A model generated the notes under the pieces. The model was not told the DNA's origin and made no database searches. It saw only the letters and a list, made by a program, of their open reading frames with translations. From Roseinatronobacter thiooxidans (GTDB lineage Bacteria; Pseudomonadota; Alphaproteobacteria; Rhodobacterales; Rhodobacteraceae), in assembly GCF_001870675.1 (NCBI RefSeq), contig NZ_MEHT01000007.1:186001-250000 (forward strand): a DNA stretch of 64,000 bases, given 5' to 3'. This document shows, in pieces, positions 10,193 to 17,067 of this stretch (positions within the stretch are counted from its first letter, which is position 1; every line of letters starts with the position of its first letter). The translations under genes and the position numbers were made by a program.

Positions 10193-10767
10193 CCACGGAA
10201 AAAAAGGCGCCCGCGCCTGCTGCCGATCCGCGTAATGAGATTGTCACGCACTTGCCCGCCTTGCGCGCCTTCGCGCGCGGGCTGACAGGAAATGTGTCCA
10301 GCGCGGATGATCTTGTGCAGGATACAGTGCTGAAAGCCTGGAGCAAGTTTGACCAGTTCAAGCAAGGCACCAATCTGCGCGCGTGGCTGTTTACCATTTT
10401 GCGCAATGCGTTTTTGTCACAGCAGCGCAAACGCGCCAAGGAAGTGTCTGACAGCACAGGTAGCTTTGCCGCCAAGCTGGCCTCCAAGCCCGACCATGAC
10501 GGCCGTCTGGCCCTGCAAGAATTGAATGATGCAATGCGCACCCTGCCTGTCGAGCAGCGCGAAGCGTTGCTTCTTGTGGGGGCTTTGGGCTTCTCGGTCG
10601 AGGAAGCTGCCGAAACCTGTGGCTGCGCCCCCGGAACAATCAAAAGCCGCGCCAATCGCGGGCGCAAAGCTTTGGCCGAAATTCTGCATCTCGATCAGGC
10701 AGAACAGATTGATCCGACCGACAGTTCTGTTGCAGCCGTCATGGCCGCGGCCCCGACAATATTCTGA
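10189..10767 (+). CDS. ecfG: ECF sigma factor EcfG (general stress sigma factor)
   Basis: The 192-residue ECF15-group sigma factor has a region 2 core with ADDLVQDTVLKAW and FKQGTNLRAWLFTILRN (residues ~40-75). Region 4 has LPVEQREALLLV and the helix-turn-helix GFSVEEAAETCGCAPGTIKS (~125-155). It directs RNA polymerase to GGAAC-N16/17-CGTT promoters, of which many are visible in this window. It is translationally coupled to nepR and followed closely by a sensor kinase. Confidence 0.96.
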   Translation: MTTEKKAPAPAADPRNEIVTHLPALRAFARGLTGNVSSADDLVQDTVLKAWSKFDQFKQGTNLRAWLFTILRNAFLSQQRKRAKEVSDSTGSFAAKLASKPDHDGRLALQELNDAMRTLPVEQREALLLVGALGFSVEEAAETCGCAPGTIKSRANRGRKALAEILHLDQAEQIDPTDSSVAAVMAAAPTIF

Positions 10768-10792
10768 GGGTGTAGCCATCAAGCGGCGCTAT

Positions 10793-12520
10793 TTGACATT
10801 GCCTGAAATCAGCAACCGTCTGGCGACACGCCTTGCGATCTTGCTGACTCTCGCGCTTGCGCCACTGGGCTCTATTGCCATCTATTCAGAGTTGGAGACA
10901 TGGCAGGCGCGAAAGGCCGCATCTGAATCGCGCCTGATTACCCGCACCGTCGAGACAGTGACCGGCCAGCGCGCCTTGCTTGAAAGTGCCATGCTGGCGT
11001 CAGATACTCTATCGCAGCTGGTTGTTGACAGGTTGGAAAACACAGCCGCCTGTTCTGCCTTTCTGGCAAATTTTATCGCAGATTCAGCGTTTTATGCTTT
11101 TGCAGGCTTTATCGGGGTCGATGGGCTGATGACCTGCATCTCAGAGGGGGAGCCTGTCGATTTCAGCGCAAGCCCGACTTTTGCCGAATCCGTCCAAAAC
11201 CCAAGGGCGTCATTCAGTTTTCAGCCCTCGGGGGCGATTACCGGCCGCCCTGTTGTGCTGATCAACCGCCCTGTATTCGAGGAGGACACCTTGCTTGGCT
11301 TCCTCTCGATCTCGATCTCTCGCAGAAGTTTCGATATGATCGCAACGGCACCGGATAACGAAAACTCGCCGCGCATCTCTTACCTTGTCAACAACCGTGG
11401 CCAGACGCTGACCAGTTCCGACACCCCGGATGCTGACGATTTCCTGCCGGAACCAGAGATGCTGGAACGGATCATCAACCAGCGCGAGGGTGTCTTTACG
11501 GCCCCCAGCTATGGCGGGGACAAGCGGCTGTTCACCATAGCAGAACTGATGCCGGGGCAATTATACGTCCTTGGCAGCTGGAATGCCGCGCAATCCAGCA
11601 ATCTGCGCGAGTTCAATTACTGGCGCGTCGGTTTTCCATTGCTGATGTGGCTGGCCTCGGTCGCGGTGGTGATGTTTGCTGTGCATTATATGGTCGTGCG
11701 GCATCTGCGCCAGATCAACAGGCAGTTGCGGCGCTTCGCCCTTGGCAATCGCGCCGAATTCCAGCGCCTGCCCGAAGAAGCCCCGACCGAACTGCGCGAG
11801 ATTGACTCGACCTTCACCAAAATGGCGCGTCTGATCCGGCGCGACGAAGACGAGCGCGAAGATGCCTTGCGCGAGAAGACAGTCTTGCTGAAAGAGGTTC
11901 ACCATCGGGTTAAGAATAATCTGCAACTCATCGGCTCGATCCTGAACCTGCAATTACGCCGAGTGACCGACACAGAGGCGCGCTGCATTTTGCAAGGGGT
12001 TCAGGCGCGCGTCCGCTCGCTGGCCTCGATCCATCGCAAGCTGTATGAACAAGACCGCCTCTCTTACACGAATGCGACAGATTTCCTTGAAACGATCTTG
12101 CGCGAGACACTGGCCCTTGCGCGGTCCGAACAGGCCGAAATTGATGTGAAGACAGAGTTTGAACCTGTTATCCTGCCGCCTGACAAAATCATCCCGACCG
12201 CGCTTTTATTCGCCGAGGCGCTGACAAACGCGTTGAAACATGCCCAAGCCCCGCAGCCCGATACGCCCCCGCGCCTGACCATCAGTTTCCGCGCACGCGA
12301 CGGATATGCAGATTTGCAGGTGCGCAATTCGCTTGCCGATGCGGGAACCGGAAGCGTGGCCTACGGGTTGGGACAAGAGTTGATGACGGCGTTTGCCCTA
12401 CAGATGCATGCCGAATTTGAAAGCGGCAGGGTGCAGGATGACCAAGGCCATGGCTGGGAATTGCGCCTGCGTCTGGGCGATTCCGGTTTGAATGACACCG
12501 CACCGCACGCACAGGCATAA
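10793..12520 (+). CDS. Sensor histidine kinase, HRxxN (HisKA_2) family, likely general stress sensor
   Basis: A membrane kinase of about 575 residues lies directly after ecfG. An N-terminal helix (RLAILLTLALAPLGSIA), a periplasmic sensor region of ~230 residues and a second helix (VGFPLLMWLASVAVVMFAV) precede a HAMP-like linker. The H-box EVHHRVKNNLQLIGSILNLQ and an HATPase with N-box ALTNALKHA follow. HRxxN kinases linked to PhyR phosphorylate it. The start is uncertain: no ATG or GTG is in frame after ecfG. A TTG at 10793 is used here, but an ATC at 10778 sits 7 nt after GAGGG. Confidence 0.85.
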   Translation: MTLPEISNRLATRLAILLTLALAPLGSIAIYSELETWQARKAASESRLITRTVETVTGQRALLESAMLASDTLSQLVVDRLENTAACSAFLANFIADSAFYAFAGFIGVDGLMTCISEGEPVDFSASPTFAESVQNPRASFSFQPSGAITGRPVVLINRPVFEEDTLLGFLSISISRRSFDMIATAPDNENSPRISYLVNNRGQTLTSSDTPDADDFLPEPEMLERIINQREGVFTAPSYGGDKRLFTIAELMPGQLYVLGSWNAAQSSNLREFNYWRVGFPLLMWLASVAVVMFAVHYMVVRHLRQINRQLRRFALGNRAEFQRLPEEAPTELREIDSTFTKMARLIRRDEDEREDALREKTVLLKEVHHRVKNNLQLIGSILNLQLRRVTDTEARCILQGVQARVRSLASIHRKLYEQDRLSYTNATDFLETILRETLALARSEQAEIDVKTEFEPVILPPDKIIPTALLFAEALTNALKHAQAPQPDTPPRLTISFRARDGYADLQVRNSLADAGTGSVAYGLGQELMTAFALQMHAEFESGRVQDDQGHGWELRLRLGDSGLNDTAPHAQA

Positions 12521-12557
12521 CCCGTGCCCCAATACGTTTGGCCGAAAGGCACAGCCC

Positions 12558-13067
12558 ATGTCAGACCCGCAGATCAAGTTGGACGACCCGGTTGACGAAC
12601 ACCGCGCCCTGCATGCGACCGAGTCGCGCATCGCATTGGCGGGGCATCCGCTGCATGCCATGCTGGTGGCCTTTCCCATTGCGCTGACAATGTCGGTCTT
12701 TGGCGCAGACCTTTTGTATTGGTGGACAGGAGATGCGTTCTGGGCGCGCGCCGCAGGGTGGGCGGCCTTCGGCGCATTTCTGCTGGGCGTGGTTGCAGGG
12801 GTTACAGGGACAGTTGAATTGCTGTTGGTGCGGGGCATTCGCAACCGCTCTGCCAGTTGGACGCATTTCATTCTGGCGGTCATGTTGCTGTCGATACTGG
12901 GAACCAACTGGGCCTATCGCATCGGGGATTATGAAGGCGCGGTTTTGCCCTTGGGGCTGATCTTGTCCGCAGTGGCAGCGGGGCTGACGGCGGCCACGGG
13001 CTGGCATGGGGGGAAACTGGTCTTTGACTATCAGATCGGCACCAAAATGCCACAAACCAAGCCCTGA
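12558..13067 (+). CDS. DUF2231 membrane protein
   Basis: The 169-residue protein has four hydrophobic helices and the DUF2231 opening GHPLHAMLVAFPIAL near residue 27, ending in GWHGGKLVFDYQIG near 155. Function is unknown; related proteins are annotated as predicted redox or heme-linked membrane proteins because of the conserved His residues. It starts 37 nt after the kinase stop with GAAAGG before the ATG, so it may be co-transcribed with the stress kinase. Confidence 0.8.
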   Translation: MSDPQIKLDDPVDEHRALHATESRIALAGHPLHAMLVAFPIALTMSVFGADLLYWWTGDAFWARAAGWAAFGAFLLGVVAGVTGTVELLLVRGIRNRSASWTHFILAVMLLSILGTNWAYRIGDYEGAVLPLGLILSAVAAGLTAATGWHGGKLVFDYQIGTKMPQTKP

Positions 13068-13093
13068 CACTCCGGCGCCGTGTCAGGTTTTGT

Positions 13094-13119
13094 GGAACCG
13101 ATCCGTCCCCCCGCCCGTT
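13094..13119 (+). promoter_or_regulatory. EcfG-type promoter of the ferric-reductase-like gene
   Basis: GGAAC (13094-13098), 17 nt, CGTT (13116-13119) matches the EcfG consensus exactly. The -10 element ends only 8 nt before the ATG at 13128, so the transcript would be almost leaderless. Confidence 0.82.
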
Positions 13120-13127
13120 AAAAAACG

Positions 13128-14513
13128 ATGAAGGCACCGTCCAAACCCACAACCCGCGTGGCCCGCGCCCACCAGCCCGCCGCAGATCGCCCGTTTGACG
13201 TGGTGATCCATGCAACAGCCCTTTTGGTGCTGGGCGCGGGCGCGGTGGTCGCGCCTTTTGCGGTGTTGCATTATGCAGGGCCTGCCCCCACTGGCGGGGG
13301 AATATGGAATTTCAGCATGGGTCTGGGGTTTGGCGCAATGGCGCTGGCGGCGCTGCAATTCGCGCTGACAGGGCGCTTGCGCTGGATCACGCATCCGTTC
13401 GGGGCCGATATTGTCTATCTGGCGCATCGCTATCTCAGCTGGGGCGCAGTGGCGCTGATGCTGGGGCATTTTGGCCTGCTTTATGTGTTCCACCAACCCG
13501 CGCTTGGTGTCCTCAACCCGCTGGAGGCGCGCTGGGAATTAACCGCAGGGCGCGTGGGTTTGGGCTGTTTTCTGGCACTGATTGTCACATCGGAATTTCG
13601 CAAACGCCTGCATCTGCGCCATGAATGGTGGCGCAGGCTGCATCTGGGGCTGGCGATATCTGGCATGATTGCCGCCACTGCCCATGTGCTGGGCGTGGGC
13701 AATCTGACCGACACGCCCGCCAAGCGCGCGCTATGGCTGGGGGTGACATTCGGGTTTGTGGCGGTGCTGGTCTATACACATCTGATCCGGCCGTGGTTCT
13801 CGGCGCGCAACCCGTGGCGCGTGGTGTCCAACACTGCAGAGCGCGGCGGCGTGCATACGCTGGAATTGGAACCCGAAGGCCGCGCGCTGCATCGCTGGAA
13901 GCCGGGACAATTTGCTTGGCTGAAGATAGACCGCTCGCCCTATTCGCTGGTCGAGCATCCTTTCACCATTTCCACCGCCCCCGAGAAAGGCCCGAATCTG
14001 GCCTTCTCGATCAAGCCGCTGGGCGATCATTCCGCAGAACTGGCGCAAACGCCTGTGGGCGCGCGGGCTTATGTGGATGGGCCTTATGGGGCCTTCTCGA
14101 TCGACCGTATGGCGAAAGCCCCCGGTCTGGTGATGATTGCAGGCGGTGTGGGGATCACGCCCATTCTGGCCAACCTGCATGCGCTGGACGCGCGCGGCGA
14201 CACGCGCCCTGTTATATTGATCTATGCCAACCCGACATGGGAAGAGGCCAGCTTCCGCGAGGAACTGGACGCGATGAAAAGACGCCTGAACCTGACGCTT
14301 GTGCATGTCATCGAAACCCCGCCAGAGGGGTGGCAGGGCGCGCAAGGCCGCGTCAACCGCGAGACGCTGATCCAGCATCTGCCCGCCGATACGCGCAGAT
14401 GGCCGCATCTGCTATGCGGGCCGGGGCCGATGGTGCAGGCCCTGCGCCACGAGTTGCATGATCTTGGTGTCAAACCCCGCCATATCGATTACGAAATCTT
14501 CGAGCTGGTCTGA
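13128..14513 (+). CDS. Ferric-reductase-like transmembrane flavoprotein
   Basis: The 461-residue protein joins an N-terminal six-helix ferric-reductase/NOX-like domain (residues ~20-220, with His in AHRYLSWGA, LGHFGLLYVFH and ATAHVLG as likely heme ligands) to a ferredoxin-NADP reductase module. That module has the FAD motif EHPFTIS near 275, the glycine-rich AGGVGITP near 340 and the C-terminal CGPGPM near 430. It should carry electrons from NAD(P)H through FAD and heme across the membrane; the acceptor is unknown. An exact EcfG promoter lies immediately upstream, with no clear ribosome-binding site. Confidence 0.85.
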   Translation: MKAPSKPTTRVARAHQPAADRPFDVVIHATALLVLGAGAVVAPFAVLHYAGPAPTGGGIWNFSMGLGFGAMALAALQFALTGRLRWITHPFGADIVYLAHRYLSWGAVALMLGHFGLLYVFHQPALGVLNPLEARWELTAGRVGLGCFLALIVTSEFRKRLHLRHEWWRRLHLGLAISGMIAATAHVLGVGNLTDTPAKRALWLGVTFGFVAVLVYTHLIRPWFSARNPWRVVSNTAERGGVHTLELEPEGRALHRWKPGQFAWLKIDRSPYSLVEHPFTISTAPEKGPNLAFSIKPLGDHSAELAQTPVGARAYVDGPYGAFSIDRMAKAPGLVMIAGGVGITPILANLHALDARGDTRPVILIYANPTWEEASFREELDAMKRRLNLTLVHVIETPPEGWQGAQGRVNRETLIQHLPADTRRWPHLLCGPGPMVQALRHELHDLGVKPRHIDYEIFELV

Positions 14514-14514
14514 G

Positions 14515-14604
14515 ATGCGCCCGAAACTCGCCCTGTTTTTCGCAATTTTCCTGACTGTGCTGGCCATAGCTTTGGCCGCGCTGCTGGCGCTTTCCGCAGT
14601 GTGA
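14515..14604 (+). CDS. Predicted 29-residue single-helix membrane peptide
   Basis: A short frame starts 1 nt after the ferric-reductase-like stop (TGAGATG) and encodes a peptide with basic N-terminus MRPKLALF followed by about 20 hydrophobic residues. Its position suggests translational coupling and a role as a small subunit of the same membrane complex. This rests only on hydrophobicity and spacing, with no recognised family. Confidence 0.45.
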   Translation: MRPKLALFFAIFLTVLAIALAALLALSAV

Positions 14605-14657
14605 GTGGTGCAAGATTTGGCGAAAGACTGGCGGCGCATCGCTGACCGCAACAAAGC

Positions 14658-14683
14658 AGGGCTGCATCGCGCGGCGACGCAGC
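14658..14683. terminator. Hairpin between convergent genes
   Basis: The repeat AGGGCTGC (14658-14665) pairs with GCAGCCCT (14676-14683) between the convergent ends of the ferric-reductase operon and the holin-like gene. There is no long U run, so terminator function is only likely by position. Confidence 0.4.
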
Positions 14684-14691
14684 CCTTGCCG

Positions 14692-15081
14692 CTATTTGCG
14701 CGGGCGCTCGCGCTTGCGGTTCCTGACTTGGGTATAGACACTGACCCCGAACAGGAACGCTTCCATCAATGCGGGAAACTCTCCTTTCGGTTGGTAATGC
14801 TCACCCCGCGCCGCATTCGCGCGCAACTGCTGGTCGATGGTGGGGATTTCCGGCGCGCCCCGCCCGCGCGCGGCCAGCACAATCAGGCCCACGCCACTTA
14901 GGATCGCGCCGCAGGCCAGATTTGCGACAAGTGGCGAAAACTCTTGCGCAATAACCATCCAGCCCGCCGCAACAAGGAAGCCGCCCCCTGCCAGCAGAAA
15001 GGCCGCCCCCAGTGCTGCCATGACAATCTGGCGCATCTGCCAATGCAGCTTGCGCCTGATCTGTTGGTATGGGACCAGCAT
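14692..15081 (-). CDS. Phage-holin-superfamily (YqjE/DUF1469-like) membrane protein
   Basis: The 129-residue protein has two adjacent hydrophobic helices (residues ~18-70: MAALGAAFLLAGGGFLVAAG and ACGAILSGVGLIVL) between charged termini. This matches the putative holin family that accompanies DUF883 proteins (YqjD-YqjE-YqjK arrangement in enterobacteria). Its ATG overlaps the stop of the DUF883 gene (TGATG), so the two form one operon. It is unlikely to be a phage lysis gene because nothing else phage-like is nearby. Confidence 0.7.
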   Translation of the reverse strand: MLVPYQQIRRKLHWQMRQIVMAALGAAFLLAGGGFLVAAGWMVIAQEFSPLVANLACGAILSGVGLIVLAARGRGAPEIPTIDQQLRANAARGEHYQPKGEFPALMEAFLFGVSVYTQVRNRKRERPRK

Positions 15082-15482
15082 CAGCGGCGCTGCATGACCA
15101 GTGCCAGCAAGAACCCCGCACCCGCCGCAAGGCCCAAGGCAAGGGCCGGGCGCTCCTTGGCGAAATCTTCGGCGGTTCCAAGGACATCTTCCACCTGATC
15201 GGCGGCATAGTCATAGCCTTCGCCCGCTGTCTCGACCGCCCTGCGTCCGCTGCGGCGCGCTGTTCTTGCGGCGTGGCGGGCGGTTTGCTGCCCTGCCCGT
15301 TTCACCGCCGATGTCAGTTCGGCAAGGTCGTTTTTCACAAGCTCAAGCTGCTCGCGCAGCTCGTCATAGGTCAGTTCCGCCAGCTCCTCGACATCTTGGG
15401 CGGTGCGCGCGGCATTATCCTTGGCCTGCGCGGCTTTTGCGCTGATATCCGTGTCCGAATTCTGAGGTGATTGTCGCGCCAT
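15081..15482 (-). CDS. DUF883 (ElaB/YqjD-like) stress protein
   Basis: The 133-residue protein is mainly a long amphipathic helix rich in Ala, Glu, Lys and Arg. It ends in a single membrane helix (RPALALGLAAGAGFLLALVM), the standard DUF883 layout. E. coli YqjD and ElaB are membrane-anchored ribosome-associated stationary-phase proteins. A near-consensus EcfG promoter lies about 150 nt upstream (15627-15651). It is co-transcribed with the holin-like gene. Confidence 0.8.
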   Translation of the reverse strand: MARQSPQNSDTDISAKAAQAKDNAARTAQDVEELAELTYDELREQLELVKNDLAELTSAVKRAGQQTARHAARTARRSGRRAVETAGEGYDYAADQVEDVLGTAEDFAKERPALALGLAAGAGFLLALVMQRR

Positions 15483-15871
15483 GATAACTCCTGTTCGCGC
15501 ACCTGTCCGGCGCGCTGTATGTGATGATGTGTGGGGCGTCTGGCGGGTCAGCTTACTTGGCCAACAGGCCGCTTTGAAAGGATGCCGCGCAAACGCCTTT
15601 GTGCCGAATACATCTAGAAGTTATGTAACTCTTCAAATGCGCGGCGGTTCCAAAGCCTGCAATTTCTTGCCGGAACCCAAGCTGCCGTAACGGCGCGGGG
15701 ACAAACCTCTTGCCTCTTACCGGAATATGCGGCACGCTTTGGGCAGTTGTGGATAAAAAAGGCACATTTCACACCCTTTCGGGGGGAGTGCGCCCCTTCA
15801 AGACAGGAAGTCGCTTGCGTCCCGACACAGATACGACCGTTTTTCAATCGCGCGGGTATTTTGGAAAGTTC
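15483..15871. other. Divergent intergenic region
   Basis: This 389-bp gap between the divergent DUF883 and histidine kinase genes holds the DUF883 leader (~135 nt) and its probable EcfG promoter. It also holds a GGAAC at 15672 on the plus strand that has no -10 partner at the right distance. No credible gene is visible. Confidence 0.6.
15627..15651 (-). promoter_or_regulatory. Probable EcfG-type promoter of the DUF883 operon
   Basis: On the minus strand GGAAC (15651-15647), 16 nt, AGTT (15630-15627) has one mismatch in the -10 element. The predicted leader is about 135 nt. Confidence 0.5.
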
Positions 15872-16972
15872 ATGAATGGACTGAGCGCCGCCTTGATGGC
15901 GCAGCGCAGCTTGAAATATCAGGTGATCTTCGGCCTTTGGGCCATTACGATCGCAACCTCGCTGCGGTTCGCGCTGGATGACGTGTTGCCACCGGGCTTT
16001 CCCTTTCTGACCTTTTTTCCTGCGGTCATGTTGTCGCTGGTCTTTGCCTCGGTGCGGTGTGGCATTGTCGTGGCGCTGGTCTGCGGGATGATTGCGTGGT
16101 TCTGGTTCATTGCCCCTGTGGGGCAATTCGGCCTGACACTCGGGGCGGTTCTTGCGATCGGCTTTTATGTCCTGATCACCACAACCGATGTGCTGTTCAT
16201 CACTGCTGCAATCTGGGCGCTGCGCGAATTGAACCTTGCGCGGCTCAAGGCAAATGACGTGGCGCAATCGCGCAGCCTGATGTTCTCGGAGTTGCAGCAT
16301 CGGGTGTCCAACAATCTGGCCACCATCGTGGCGCTGCTGCGGTTGCAAACGGCCAAAACCAAGGATGAGGGCGCGCGGCGCGCATTGTCCGCCTCTCAGG
16401 CGCGGATCAAGTCGATCTCGCGGTTGCAACGCCGCCTGCATTCGGTGGACATGCAACATGTCGATGCCGCCGAATATCTGCGCGAAGTGTTGCAGGACAC
16501 GCTGGATGTCGCAAAACTGGGCAAGCCGGTGGATCTGTCGATCAAGGCCGCCTCGCTGGTCGTGCCCAATGATGTGGCAGTGCCGCTTGGCCTGATTGCC
16601 AGCGAGTTGATGATGAATTCGATTGAACATGGCGCGCAGCTGGACCGCAGGATTGCCATTGACGTGCTGCTGGGCTGTGAAGAGGCAGATGGACAGATTT
16701 TTGCCACGCTGGAGCTGCGCGACAATGGCCCCGGCCTGCCAGAGGGGTTTGATCTGGCGCAGACCGACAGTCTTGGCCTGTCTGTGGCAAGCCAGTTCGC
16801 CACATCGCTTGACGGGGATTTGACATTGCGCACCGGCGCTGCTGGCGGCACGGTCGCGCATCTGCGCTTTTGCATCTCCTCAACTGCCGGATCGGGGGCG
16901 GCGCAAGCAGAGGCGGCAGAGACAGGGCGGCAGCCAAACGCACAGACGGGCACTTTGCAGCAAACCGGCTAG
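15872..16972 (+). CDS. Sensor histidine kinase, HRxxN family, with N-terminal membrane domain
   Basis: This is a 366-residue kinase. Residues ~15-125 form three or four hydrophobic helices of the DUF4118/KdpD-like sensor type (FPFLTFFPAVMLSLVFASVR). The cytoplasmic part has the H-box ELQHRVSNNLATIVALLRLQ near 150 and an HATPase with ELMMNSIEHG near 250 and DNGPGLP near 290. The HRxxN type often feeds into PhyR-like regulators, so it may be a second input to the stress pathway (inference). The ATG at 15872 follows GGAAAG. Confidence 0.87.
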   Translation: MNGLSAALMAQRSLKYQVIFGLWAITIATSLRFALDDVLPPGFPFLTFFPAVMLSLVFASVRCGIVVALVCGMIAWFWFIAPVGQFGLTLGAVLAIGFYVLITTTDVLFITAAIWALRELNLARLKANDVAQSRSLMFSELQHRVSNNLATIVALLRLQTAKTKDEGARRALSASQARIKSISRLQRRLHSVDMQHVDAAEYLREVLQDTLDVAKLGKPVDLSIKAASLVVPNDVAVPLGLIASELMMNSIEHGAQLDRRIAIDVLLGCEEADGQIFATLELRDNGPGLPEGFDLAQTDSLGLSVASQFATSLDGDLTLRTGAAGGTVAHLRFCISSTAGSGAAQAEAAETGRQPNAQTGTLQQTG

Positions 16973-17067
16973 CGCAGTGACACTGCGGGCTGTGACCTGT
17001 CGGCCCTTGCGCGAGGGGCAAATGTGTCACGGGTTGGCGCTGCGCCCCAGCCACACGCGACACAGGA

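Noticed and set aside
14692-15482. Possible prophage remnant because of the holin-like gene
   Set aside because: It is coupled to a DUF883 gene as in the YqjD-YqjE arrangement, and no other phage gene, integrase or attachment site is nearby.
15672-15696. GGAAC before the second histidine kinase
   Set aside because: No CGTT-like -10 occurs 16 or 17 nt downstream, so it is not called as a promoter.
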